In this document: one piece after another, positions 8,089-15,760 of the stretch
Position numbering within the stretch: the first letter of the stretch is position 1
Layout of the letters: the number at the start of each line of letters is the position of its first letter
Source: UBA1479 sp002706405
GTDB taxonomy: Bacteria; Pseudomonadota; Alphaproteobacteria; Rhodospirillales; Casp-alpha2
Assembly: GCA_963972255.1 (NCBI GenBank)
Contig: CAXATO010000003.1
Span: forward strand, 124,001-188,000
Direction of reading: 5' to 3'
Length of the DNA stretch: 64,000 bases
The notes under the pieces: model-generated
Told to the model about the DNA's origin: nothing
The model's database searches: none
The model's input: the letters and a program-made list of their open reading frames with translations, nothing else
Made by a program: the position numbers and the translations under genes

Positions 8089-9081
8089 ATGAAAGTCGTC
8101 ATCACCGGAGGTTGCGGCTTCCTCGGCCAGATGATCGCCAAGGCGATCCTCAAGCGGGGTGAAATGCGCGGTCCCGACGGCAACCTGGCCGAGGTCGATG
8201 AAATCCAGCTGTTCGACCAGCTGGCGCCCGTGACGCCCTTTTCCTGGGCGGACAAGCGGGTGACCACGGCGGCTGGTGATATCTCGGACAAGGCCACGGT
8301 CTCGGCCCTGATCGACCGCGACGACGTCTCCGTGTTCCATCTTGCCTCCGTCGTCTCGGCGGGCGGCGAGAAGGACTTCGACATGGCCATGCGGGTCAAC
8401 CTCATGGGCGGGCTGAACATCCTGGACGCGGCCCGGGCCCGAGGCTCGGTGCCGCGCCTGGTGTTCTCCTCGTCGCTCGCCGTGTTCGGCGGTCCGGACC
8501 TGCCGAAAGAGGTCGACGACTGGACCCGCCACACGCCGGAAACCACCTACGGCATGACCAAGGCGTTCGGCGAACTGGCGATCAACGATTATACCCGCAA
8601 GGGCTTCATCGACGGGCGGACCGTGCGCCTGCCGACCATCGTCATCCGCCCGGGCGTGCCCAATGCGGCGGCCTCGGGCTGGGCGTCCGGCATCTTCCGC
8701 GAACCGCTGCAGGGGAAAGAGCACGTCCTGCCCGTGCACGACGGCTTCTACATGATGCTGCTGGGTTATCGCGCGGCCGTCGAGGGCTTCCTGGCGGTCC
8801 ACGAGGCCGACGGGGCGGCCATCGGCACCGACCGCACCGTCTGCCTGCCCAACAAGGCCTATGCCGTGGCGCAGATGATCGAGGCGCTGGAACGCGTGGC
8901 GGCGGAGGAACGCCTCAAGCTCGGCCCCATCACCCGCCAGCGCGACCCATCGGTCGAAGCCATCTGCGGCTCCTGGCCCTTGAAGATGGACAGCACCAAG
9001 GCCAAGGCGCTGGGCTGTCCCGAGGATGCCGACCTGGACAGCGTGATCCGGGGGTTCATCGAGGATTTCCTCGTCAATTGA
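8089..9081 (+). CDS. denD: NAD-dependent epimerase/dehydratase, D-erythronate dehydrogenase-like
   Basis: The 330-residue protein is an extended short-chain dehydrogenase. The NAD-binding loop is GGCGFLG near the N-terminus, VFSSSLAVFGGP supplies the catalytic serine strand, and TYGMTKAFGE holds the YxxxK pair. The opening KVVITGGCGFLGQMIAKAIL and the aromatic and Met-rich ending resemble DenD, which oxidises D-erythronate to 2-keto-D-erythronate. None of the other den catabolic genes (otnK/otnC-type kinase or decarboxylase) is adjacent, so the symbol is tentative. The start has an upstream GGGGAGGAGACAGGC leader. Neighbours are a GST upstream and an unrelated membrane protein downstream. Confidence 0.82.
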   Translation: MKVVITGGCGFLGQMIAKAILKRGEMRGPDGNLAEVDEIQLFDQLAPVTPFSWADKRVTTAAGDISDKATVSALIDRDDVSVFHLASVVSAGGEKDFDMAMRVNLMGGLNILDAARARGSVPRLVFSSSLAVFGGPDLPKEVDDWTRHTPETTYGMTKAFGELAINDYTRKGFIDGRTVRLPTIVIRPGVPNAAASGWASGIFREPLQGKEHVLPVHDGFYMMLLGYRAAVEGFLAVHEADGAAIGTDRTVCLPNKAYAVAQMIEALERVAAEERLKLGPITRQRDPSVEAICGSWPLKMDSTKAKALGCPEDADLDSVIRGFIEDFLVN

Positions 9082-9108
9082 AGTTTTCTGCCAGCGGGGG
9101 TGGGGGGA

Positions 9109-9654
9109 ATGTTCTTTGGCTACATCTTTGGCAGAAAAGCGGTTTTGCAGGAGTTCAAAGCCATGTTTGCCTTGGACTCCGACGAAAGGATCATTGCGGC
9201 TGCACCAGCCTACGTCGGTCCACCGACGGCAAACAGTGACAATTTTTTCAGCCTTCTGGTAATCGCAGGCGCGGTTATTGGTGCCCTGTTGTTTCGATAC
9301 CTTCAGCCTGCTGCATACGCGGCGATCAATTGGCAAACCAAGTTAACGCGGAGGGGATTGCTGATTATAACTACGAGGCATCTTGTCTTCTTTATCCCCG
9401 AAGTTGAAGGCAGCGGCTTAATTTATTTTGAGATTGAAGACATTCTAGGCATCGAGCTTGCCAAGAAGATTGAGGCGCCGACAGTGACTTTCTATGTCAG
9501 AGATGGCGCGATTACGCGTAATGGATTTCCCAAAGGAAAGCTTCTTTCGACATCTCAAGACATAGGAGTTTCAAAACACAGGATCGCGAGATGGGTGGTT
9601 CAAAAGGTCCGAGAAATTCGGCACATCGAAGTTTGGGAGCCGTTGGCGCTCTGA
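9109..9654 (+). CDS. Membrane-anchored protein of unknown function, low G+C
   Basis: The product has 181 residues. I chose ATG 9109 over the upstream GTG because GGTGGGGGGA lies just before it. One transmembrane helix is visible (FFSLLVIAGAVIGALLF) near residue 45. It is followed by a soluble domain whose strand pattern (TRRGLLIITTRHLVFFIPEV, then a helix VSKHRIARWVVQKVREI) looks like a bacterial PH or GRAM-type domain, but this is only a resemblance. Base composition is clearly poorer in G+C than in either neighbour and codon choice includes many A/T endings, which suggests recent acquisition. A strong terminator follows at once. Confidence 0.72.
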   Translation: MFFGYIFGRKAVLQEFKAMFALDSDERIIAAAPAYVGPPTANSDNFFSLLVIAGAVIGALLFRYLQPAAYAAINWQTKLTRRGLLIITTRHLVFFIPEVEGSGLIYFEIEDILGIELAKKIEAPTVTFYVRDGAITRNGFPKGKLLSTSQDIGVSKHRIARWVVQKVREIRHIEVWEPLAL

Positions 9655-9670
9655 AAGATGCCAAATCAAT

Positions 9671-9705
9671 AAAAAGGCCCCGGATTTCTCCGGGGCCTTT
9701 TTATT
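9671..9705. terminator. Bidirectional rho-independent terminator
   Basis: A near-perfect hairpin (GGCCCCGGA / TCCGGGGCC, loop TTTC) is flanked by A5 on the left and T5 on the right. It can therefore end transcripts both from the low-G+C membrane protein gene (plus strand) and from the cytochrome bc1 operon (minus strand). It sits between the two convergent stop codons. Confidence 0.92.
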
Positions 9706-9725
9706 AGATGTAGAGCCGGTCGGGC

Positions 9726-10565
9726 TTAGTGGACGTCCGACCAGATCTTGCGCTTGAGGGCGAACAGCATGCCCGTGAGCACCAGTAGGAACAGCATCAC
9801 CTTGATACCGAGGCGCTTGCGCTCCTCCAGCTCCGGTTCCGCCGCCCAGGCCAGGAAGGTGGAGACGTCATAGGCCATCTGGGCCACGGTGGCCTTGGTG
9901 CCGTCGGAATATTCGACGGCGTCCTCGGCCAGCGGGTTGGCCATGGCGATCACGCCGCCCGGGAAGTACTTGTTGTAGCTTCCGCCATCCGGCACTTCGA
10001 CGCCCGCGGGGGCCTCGCCGTAGCCGGTCAGCAGCGCATAGACGTAGTCGGCGCCGATGGTGAAACCATCCGGGTGCTTCATGGACACCTTGATGATGGA
10101 ATCACCGCCCTGAGCACGGGCCTTGGTGATCAGCGACAGGTCCGGCGGTGCCTTGCCGTTGTTGGCGGCGGCGGCGGCCTTGTCGTTGGGGAAGGGCGCC
10201 GGCAGCGGATCGGACGGTGTGCGCTTGCGGGTGAACATGTCCCCGTCGTCGTTGGGGCCGTCCTGGATTTCATACTCGGCGGCGAGGGCCTTAACCTGCG
10301 CTTCCGAGAACCCGATGTCCTGCAGATTGCGGAACTTGATCAGGCTCATGGAATGGCAGGCCGAGCAGACTTCCTTGTAGACCTTGTACCCGCGCTGGGC
10401 GGACGCCCGGTCGTAGGTCCCGAACAGGCCCTTGAAGGACCAGTCCTGGGCCGCCGGCTTGTGGCCGGCACCCGCCGCATGGGCGGGGGCGGAGGTCAGG
10501 GACAGCGCCACAACGGCACCGGCGGTGAGAACGGCCGCGAAGGCGGTCTTGATGGTTGGTTTCAT
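9726..10565 (-). CDS. petC: Cytochrome c1 of the ubiquinol-cytochrome c reductase complex
   Basis: This is the haem c-bearing subunit of the bc1 complex, which passes electrons from the Rieske protein to cytochrome c in the periplasm. The 279-residue precursor has a signal peptide ending APAHA, the haem-binding CSACH, a conserved region around PPDLSLITKARAQGG, the axial-methionine segment GGVIAMANPL, and one C-terminal anchor (IKVMLFLLVLTGMLFALKRKIW). Two ATGs stand side by side at 10568 and 10565; the second has better spacing from AAGGA. The gene starts 8 bases after the petB stop and is the last in the operon, before the shared terminator. Confidence 0.97.
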   Translation of the reverse strand: MKPTIKTAFAAVLTAGAVVALSLTSAPAHAAGAGHKPAAQDWSFKGLFGTYDRASAQRGYKVYKEVCSACHSMSLIKFRNLQDIGFSEAQVKALAAEYEIQDGPNDDGDMFTRKRTPSDPLPAPFPNDKAAAAANNGKAPPDLSLITKARAQGGDSIIKVSMKHPDGFTIGADYVYALLTGYGEAPAGVEVPDGGSYNKYFPGGVIAMANPLAEDAVEYSDGTKATVAQMAYDVSTFLAWAAEPELEERKRLGIKVMLFLLVLTGMLFALKRKIWSDVH

Positions 10566-10573
10566 CATTTTCC

Positions 10574-11851
10574 TTACTCCGCAGGCTGAGTGACCGAGGC
10601 GGAAATGCTTTCCGGCAGGGCCTTGGGCCGTTCGATGACGCCGAGGATGGGCAGGATCACCAGAAGGTGCGCGAAGTAGTAGATCGTCGAGATCTGGCCA
10701 AGCAGCACCCAGATGCCTTCCGGCGGATGGGCACCGACCATGCCGAGCACGACCCAGTCGAGCACGAAGATCCAGAAGAACCACTTGTAGATCGGCCGGT
10801 AACGGGCGGACCGCACCTTGGAGGTATCCAGCCAGGGCACCAGCGCCAGCAGGATGATCGAGCCGAACATGGCGATGACGCCCGCCAACTTCGCCGTCAT
10901 CAGCCAGGAAATCGGCCAATACAGGATGAAGTCGTTGGTGAAGGCGCGAAGAATCGCGTAGGACGGCAGGAAGTACCACTCGGGCACGATGTGCGGCGGG
11001 GTCGCCAGCGCATTGGCCGGGATGTAGTTGTCCGCTTCACCGAAGTAGTTCGGCGCGAAGAACACGAAGAAGCAGAAGATCAGCAGGAACACGCCCATCC
11101 CGAACAGGTCTTTGATGGTGAAGTAGGGATGGAAGGGAATGGTGTCCTGCGGGCCCTTCACGTCGACGCCCGTCGGGTTGTTGGACCCGAAGGTATGCAG
11201 CGCCCAGATGTGCATGATCACCAGGCCCAGGATCACGAAGGGCAGCAGGTAATGCAGCGAGAAGAAGCGGTTCAGCGTCGGATTATCGACCACGAAGCCG
11301 CCCCACAGCAGGGTCACGATGCTGTCGCCGACCACCGGAATGGCCGAGAACAGGTTGGTGATGACCGTGGCGCCCCAATAGGACATTTGGCCCCAGGGCA
11401 GAACGTAGCCCATGAACGCCGTGGCCATCATGGCCAGCAGGATCAGCACGCCGATGATCCACAGCAGCTCGCGCGGGAACTTGTAGGACCCGAAGTAAAG
11501 GCCGCGGAAGATGTGGATATAGACGGCGATGAAGAAGAAGCTGGCGCCGTTCATATGCAGATATCGGATCAGCCAGCCGCCGTTGACGTCGCGCATGATG
11601 CGCTCGACGGAATTGAAGGCCAGCGTGGTGTGCGGCGTGTAATGCATGGCCAGCACGATGCCCGACACGATCATGATGATCAGCGCCAGACCGGCCAGGG
11701 AGCCGAAGTTCCACCAGTAGCTGAGGTTCTTCGGCGCCGGATAGCCGGAGCCCACGGAATGATCGATGAAGCTGAAGATCGGCATGCGATGCTCGACCCA
11801 CTTCACGACGCCGTTCTGCATGAATTTGCTTGTCGTATTTTGTTCGCTCAT
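10574..11851 (-). CDS. petB: Cytochrome b of the ubiquinol-cytochrome c reductase complex
   Basis: The 425-residue membrane protein carries both b haems and the quinol-oxidising (Qo) and quinone-reducing (Qi) sites. It has about eight transmembrane helices. Landmarks are YWWNFGSLAGLALIIMIVSG, the haem histidine regions GGWLIRYLHMNGASFFF and LLPFVILGLVIMHIWALH, the Qo-site helix GATVITNLFSAIPVVGD and the PEWYFLPSYAILR motif. The gene lies 11 bases after petA and 8 before petC, the usual bc1 order. The C-terminus extends slightly past the last helix with a Ser/Ala-rich tail, as in other alphaproteobacteria. Confidence 0.98.
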   Translation of the reverse strand: MSEQNTTSKFMQNGVVKWVEHRMPIFSFIDHSVGSGYPAPKNLSYWWNFGSLAGLALIIMIVSGIVLAMHYTPHTTLAFNSVERIMRDVNGGWLIRYLHMNGASFFFIAVYIHIFRGLYFGSYKFPRELLWIIGVLILLAMMATAFMGYVLPWGQMSYWGATVITNLFSAIPVVGDSIVTLLWGGFVVDNPTLNRFFSLHYLLPFVILGLVIMHIWALHTFGSNNPTGVDVKGPQDTIPFHPYFTIKDLFGMGVFLLIFCFFVFFAPNYFGEADNYIPANALATPPHIVPEWYFLPSYAILRAFTNDFILYWPISWLMTAKLAGVIAMFGSIILLALVPWLDTSKVRSARYRPIYKWFFWIFVLDWVVLGMVGAHPPEGIWVLLGQISTIYYFAHLLVILPILGVIERPKALPESISASVTQPAE

Positions 11852-11862
11852 GACGTCCCCCG

Positions 11863-12417
11863 TTACCCGATCACGACCTGGGTGTCCGACGCGAACGTAT
11901 AGTTCGGGACAAGCAGGTTCTGAGGCGCCGGGCCCTTACGGATCCGGCCCGAGGTGTCGTAATGCGAGCCGTGGCAGGGGCAGAACCAGCCGCCGAAGTC
12001 ACCCTTCGGCTCGCCTTCCTTCTGACCCAGCGGAATACAGCCCAGGTGGGTGCATACGCCGACCATGATCAGCCAGTCGTCCTTTTGGACGCGGTCCGAA
12101 TCCTTGGCCGGGTCCGGCAGGGCTGCGGTGTCGTCTTTCTTTGCCTGTTCGATCTCAGCCGCGGTGCGGTTGCGGATGAACACCGGCTTGCCCTGCCAGA
12201 CGACCGTGATGCTCTGGCCGTCCTTGATGGGCTCCAGATTCACTTCCGTGGTCGCCAGGGCCAGGGTATCGGCCGCCGGGTTGAGGCTGTTAACAAACGG
12301 CCAGAGGGTCAACGCGGTACCCACCGCGCCGACGGTAGCCGTGGAAACCAGTAGGAAATCGCGGCGCGTCTGCGCGTCGATTTCGGCGGTTGGCGGGGTG
12401 CTCGCCGTGTCGCTCAT
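11863..12417 (-). CDS. petA: Rieske iron-sulphur subunit of the cytochrome bc1 complex
   Basis: The 184-residue protein has a twin-arginine-type N-terminus (TRRDFLLVS, then a hydrophobic helix) that anchors it in the membrane. The 2Fe-2S cluster is bound by CTHLGC and CPCHGS, with the conserved loop FGGWFCPCHGS. I chose the ATG at 12417 because AAGGGGAAG lies six bases upstream; the GTG six bases earlier sits on that site. It is the first gene of petABC and is divergent from trmL over a 277-base region, where the operon promoter must lie. Confidence 0.98.
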   Translation of the reverse strand: MSDTASTPPTAEIDAQTRRDFLLVSTATVGAVGTALTLWPFVNSLNPAADTLALATTEVNLEPIKDGQSITVVWQGKPVFIRNRTAAEIEQAKKDDTAALPDPAKDSDRVQKDDWLIMVGVCTHLGCIPLGQKEGEPKGDFGGWFCPCHGSHYDTSGRIRKGPAPQNLLVPNYTFASDTQVVIG

Positions 12418-12694
12418 AAGCACTTCCCCTTAAAAGGTGTTTTGATCTTGTGTTCGCCGCCCCGGATTGATGGGTGTCAAACCCGAACGGCCCCCGAACT
12501 CACCGCCAAATCTACGGGACCGGCGGAAAAGAGGCAACGGCGGGCATGTATATTACCCAACCGTCATGAAACGTGCGGACGCAGAATGCCCGCACGAACC
12601 GGCGAGACCTTATGACTTGAGGACCTTTCAGGCAAGGGATAACTGTTGAGAATAGCTTGCAAACTGGGCCTTTCGGGGCCTTCATGGGGCCGCC

Positions 12695-13174
12695 ATGCCC
12701 GCACCGGTCGAAATCGCCCTATATGAGCCCGATATCCCGCAGAACACGGGTGCCGTAATGCGCACCGTGGCCTGTCTGGATGTCGCCCTGCATATCATCG
12801 AGCCCTGCGGCTTCGTGCTGTCCGATGCCCGCATGCGGCGGTCGGGCATGGATTATCTGGATCATCTGGTGATGACCCGCCATGCCTCCTGGACGGGGTT
12901 TCGGGATTCCCTGGGCGACCGGCGCCTGGTGCTGCTGACCACGGCGGCGGAAACCCGCCTCCCGGCGTTCCGCTTTCGGCCCGGCGACATGCTGTTGTTC
13001 GGGCGGGAAAGTGCCGGCGTGCCGGAAAACGTCCATGCGGCGGCCGATGCGCAGGTGCGGATTCCCCTGGCCCCGGGCACACGGTCCTTGAACCTGGCGG
13101 CCAGTGCGGCCATGGTTCTGGCCACGGCGCTGGGGCAGCTCGGCGCTTATCCCGGAGAGCCCGACATCCCATGA
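12695..13174 (+). CDS. trmL: tRNA (cytidine(34)-2'-O)-methyltransferase
   Basis: The 159-residue SPOUT-class (knotted) methyltransferase matches TrmL/YibK, which methylates the 2'-O of the wobble nucleotide in leucine tRNAs. Signatures are LYEPDIPQNTGAVMRTVAC at the N-terminus, the LLFGRESAGVPE motif 2 and SLNLAASAAMVLATAL motif 3 that forms the trefoil knot and binds S-adenosylmethionine. Its TGA overlaps the ATG of hemF by four bases, so the two are coupled. Placement divergent from petABC is common in alphaproteobacteria. Confidence 0.95.
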   Translation: MPAPVEIALYEPDIPQNTGAVMRTVACLDVALHIIEPCGFVLSDARMRRSGMDYLDHLVMTRHASWTGFRDSLGDRRLVLLTTAAETRLPAFRFRPGDMLLFGRESAGVPENVHAAADAQVRIPLAPGTRSLNLAASAAMVLATALGQLGAYPGEPDIP

Positions 13175-14067
13175 CCGACGTGACGACCGCCGCTGAGTAT
13201 TCCGACGCTCATAAATCCCGCGCCAAGGCCTGGTTCGAACGCCTGCGCGACGATTTCTGCAAGGCCCTGGAGGATATCGAGGACGCCGTGACCGGCCCCA
13301 ACGGCACCAGTGCGCGCGCCCCCGGCCGGTTTGAGCGCAAATCATGGGAACGCCCCGGTGACGCGGCCGGCACCATGGGCGGCGGCGGCGTCATGGCCGT
13401 GATGCGGGGCGGGCGCGTGTTCGAGAAGGCCGGCGTCAACGTCTCGACCGTGATGGGCGAGTTTTCCGAGGAATTCCGCCAGAGAATCCCGGGTGCCGCC
13501 GAGGATCCGCGATTCTGGGCGTCGGGCATTTCCACCGTCATCCACCCCAATTCGCCGCTGGTGCCAGCGGCGCATATGAACACGCGGATGATCGTCACCA
13601 CCCAGGGCTGGTTCGGTGGCGGCGGCGATTTGACGCCCGTCTTTCCCGATGCGGCCGACACGGACCAATTCCACGGCGCCTTCAAGACGGCCTGCGACGC
13701 CCATGACCCGGCCTACTATCCCAAGTTCAAGGAATGGTGCGACCGCTACTTCTTCCTGCCGCACCGGAACGAGGCGCGCGGCGTCGGCGGAATCTTCTAC
13801 GATCAGCACAACACGGGCGACTGGGACGCCGATTTCGCCTTCACCCAGGACGTCGGCCGGGCCTTCGCCAAGGTCTATCCCGAGATCGTGCGCAAGCACA
13901 TGAACAAGACCTGGACCACCGACGACCGCGAGGCCCAGCGCGTAAAGCGCGGGCGCTATGTGGAATTCAACCTGCTTTACGACCGGGGCACCATCTTCGG
14001 CCTGCAGACGGGCGGCAACACGGAAGCGATCCTGATGAGCCTGCCGCCGGACGTCGCCTGGCCGTAG
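13171..14067 (+). CDS. hemF: Oxygen-dependent coproporphyrinogen III oxidase
   Basis: The 298-residue enzyme oxidatively decarboxylates coproporphyrinogen III to protoporphyrinogen IX using O2, a late step of haem synthesis. Family landmarks are GTMGGGGVMAVMRGG, the SGISTVIHPNSPLVPAAHMNTR signature split by a conserved His, WFGGGGDLTPVFP, and the C-terminal VEFNLLYDRGTIFGLQTGG with the active-site arginine and aspartate. The start overlaps trmL by four bases. Proximity to the bc1 operon, which needs haem, is sensible. The enzyme marks an oxygen-using lifestyle. Confidence 0.97.
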   Translation: MTDVTTAAEYSDAHKSRAKAWFERLRDDFCKALEDIEDAVTGPNGTSARAPGRFERKSWERPGDAAGTMGGGGVMAVMRGGRVFEKAGVNVSTVMGEFSEEFRQRIPGAAEDPRFWASGISTVIHPNSPLVPAAHMNTRMIVTTQGWFGGGGDLTPVFPDAADTDQFHGAFKTACDAHDPAYYPKFKEWCDRYFFLPHRNEARGVGGIFYDQHNTGDWDADFAFTQDVGRAFAKVYPEIVRKHMNKTWTTDDREAQRVKRGRYVEFNLLYDRGTIFGLQTGGNTEAILMSLPPDVAWP

Positions 14068-14118
14068 CCCCTGGGTCGCACCGCGTTTCTGGTTCTGACG
14101 TCCTGTTCCGGAGGCCCC

Positions 14119-14475
14119 ATGCCGACCTTCTCCCTTGCCGCCCTGATGCCGATTCTGCTGCTCTGCGTGTCCAACATCTTCATGACCGTCGCCTGGTACG
14201 GGCATCTGAAGTTCAAGCAGGAAGCGCTTTGGCTGGTGATTCTCATCAGCTGGGGCATCGCCTTCATCGAGTACTGCTTCGCCGTGCCGGCCAACCGTTA
14301 CGGGCACGGCGGGCTGTACACGGCGGCGGAATTGAAGACGATTCAGGAGGTCATCAGCCTGACCGTGTTCGCGGGCTTTTCCGTTTTGTACCTGGGGGAA
14401 AGCTTTTCCTGGATGCATGCGGCGGGTTTCGCCTGCATCGCCTTCGGCGCGTTCCTGGTGTTTCAGGCGGGCTAG
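14119..14475 (+). CDS. DMT-superfamily small membrane protein (DUF486)
   Basis: The 118-residue protein consists almost wholly of four transmembrane helices: PILLLCVSNIFMTVAWYGHL, WLVILISWGIAFIEYCFA, ISLTVFAGFSVLYLGES and MHAAGFACIAFGAFLVFQ. This fits DUF486, small relatives of drug/metabolite transporters that probably work as dimers. The conserved VPANRYGH loop between helices 2 and 3 is present. A GGAGG ribosome-binding site precedes the ATG. Its substrate is unknown. It is followed by a hairpin that probably ends the trmL-hemF-DUF486 transcript. Confidence 0.88.
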   Translation: MPTFSLAALMPILLLCVSNIFMTVAWYGHLKFKQEALWLVILISWGIAFIEYCFAVPANRYGHGGLYTAAELKTIQEVISLTVFAGFSVLYLGESFSWMHAAGFACIAFGAFLVFQAG

Positions 14476-14495
14476 CGGCTTCCGAAACCAATGAC

Positions 14496-14533
14496 GGCGG
14501 GAACCCGCTTTCTGGGATTCCCGCCGCCGTTTG
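14496..14533 (+). terminator. Probable rho-independent terminator after the DUF486 gene
   Basis: The strong stem GGCGGGAA-CCC / GGGATTCCCGCC has one bulged base and a 7-base loop, followed by a short TTT. It begins about 20 bases after the stop codon. The weak T-tract lowers confidence. Confidence 0.5.
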
Positions 14534-14672
14534 GATCGTTCGAAACGAAGCGTTTCGTATATCGGTTTTTTAGGGCCGCCCGAACGGCCTTGTTCTCGAT
14601 CCGCGATCTCTGTGTCGCGGTGGTAGTGCCGGCGAGTATGCCGGGTGATGGTTTACCGATGGTTAACGACGG

Positions 14673-15452
14673 TTAGCTGCTCTTGGTCGACATCATCTGG
14701 TCGGCGGTCTGAATGACCTTGGAGCTCAGCTCGTAAGCCCGCATGGCCTTGACCATGTTGGCGATCTCTTCCACCGGATTGACGTTGGAGGATTCCAGGA
14801 AGCCCTGCAGTAGAGTGCCGAATCCGGCCGTGCCGGGGGCCCCCACCAAAGGGGCGCCCGATGCCGTGGTTTCCTGGAACAGGCTGTCGCCGACGGCGGT
14901 CAGACCGCCTTCGTTGGGAAAGCGGACCAGATTGATCTGCCCCAAATTCAACGGCTGGTCCTGGCCTTCGAAGGACGCGAAAACCTCACCCGAATTGTTG
15001 ATCGTGACCTCGATCGCTCCCGGCGGGACGGCGATGCCCGGGCCGACCGTCAGGCCGTCGTGGGTGACGATCTGGCCATCCTGGTCCAACTGAAAAGCCC
15101 CGGCGCGGGTATAGGCGGTCTCGCCATTGGCCAGGGTCACCGGGATATAGCCGGAACCCTGAATGGCCACGTCGAAGGGGTTGCCCGTCTGTGCCAGGTT
15201 GCCCTGTTCGACAACCCGATAGAAAGCCGCCGAATGCACGCCCAAGCCGGCTTTGACGCCGCCCGGCACGATGCCGTTGGCGCGTGAGTGCTTGGAATTG
15301 GGGCGCTTGTTGTCTTCATAGAGAAGGTCGTTGAAGGCGGCCCTGCGGCGCTGATAGCCGGTGGTGTTCATGTTCGCCAGGTTGTTGGCGATCATGTCCA
15401 CGCGTTCCTGCTGCGCCACCATTCCGGTGGCTGCGATATAGAGTGGATTCAT
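14673..15452 (-). CDS. flgG: Flagellar distal rod protein FlgG
   Basis: The 259-residue protein has the N-terminal rod/hook signature (IAATGMVAQQERVDMIANNL, then ANMNTTGYQRRRAAF), the central DVAIQGSGYIPVTL strand, and the C-terminal helix motif ESSNVNPVEEIANMVKAMRA followed by AYELSSKVIQTADQM, all typical of FlgG. The ATG at 15452 follows AGGAACGGGA; the longer frame lacks similarity. It would polymerise into the distal rod outside the inner membrane after type III export. It stands alone here: flgF, flgA and flgH, its usual neighbours, are absent. A sigma-54-like promoter lies 70-80 bases upstream. Confidence 0.9.
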   Translation of the reverse strand: MNPLYIAATGMVAQQERVDMIANNLANMNTTGYQRRRAAFNDLLYEDNKRPNSKHSRANGIVPGGVKAGLGVHSAAFYRVVEQGNLAQTGNPFDVAIQGSGYIPVTLANGETAYTRAGAFQLDQDGQIVTHDGLTVGPGIAVPPGAIEVTINNSGEVFASFEGQDQPLNLGQINLVRFPNEGGLTAVGDSLFQETTASGAPLVGAPGTAGFGTLLQGFLESSNVNPVEEIANMVKAMRAYELSSKVIQTADQMMSTKSS

Positions 15453-15760
15453 TTTTCCCGTTCCTTGTACGTTCGCCTTCGCCGGGGTTGACCCCGATCC
15501 AGGTGCTGCTGGGGGTGTTTCAATCCCCGTGCCATGTTGAATATCGTTTATTTCCAATGGGTTGTATTATTTTCGACGAGGCCGGGACGGCAGATTCCGC
15601 CCGCGAAGGGGAAATTCTTGCCGGGTCGGACGCCATTGCAGGCGCGGGAGGCCGCCGATCGGGCTTGTCATCGGAGGCGGGGCGGGTCACCTTCCGCTCA
15701 GGCTTTTTCCGCACCCCTTGGGGGCGGCAATCGATCAGAAATTTCAAGGAGGAGACATCC
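15453..15760. other. 308-base divergent intergenic region between flgG and the oxidoreductase gene
   Basis: No gene is supported here. The left part carries the sigma-54-like element for flgG and an AT-richer patch (around 15535-15575, TATCGTTTATTTCC and TTGTATTATTTTCG). The right part is G+C-rich and ends with the strong AAGGAGGAGA ribosome-binding site of the oxidoreductase gene. Open frames through it have no recognisable protein features. Confidence 0.6.
15520..15534 (-). promoter_or_regulatory. Candidate sigma-54 promoter for flgG
   Basis: Read on the minus strand the bases are TGGCAC-GGGGA-TTGA. This matches the -24 element (TGGCAC) exactly with the right 5-base spacing, and the -12 element in three of four positions (TTGA for TTGC). 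It would start transcription about 60 bases before the flgG ATG. Sigma-54 control of rod and hook genes is known in other alphaproteobacteria such as Caulobacter. The altered -12 base is the main doubt. Confidence 0.4.

Noticed and set aside
7795..9336. Long open frame on the minus strand opposite the GST and epimerase genes
   Set aside because: Antisense shadow; both plus-strand genes have full family motifs and good ribosome-binding sites.
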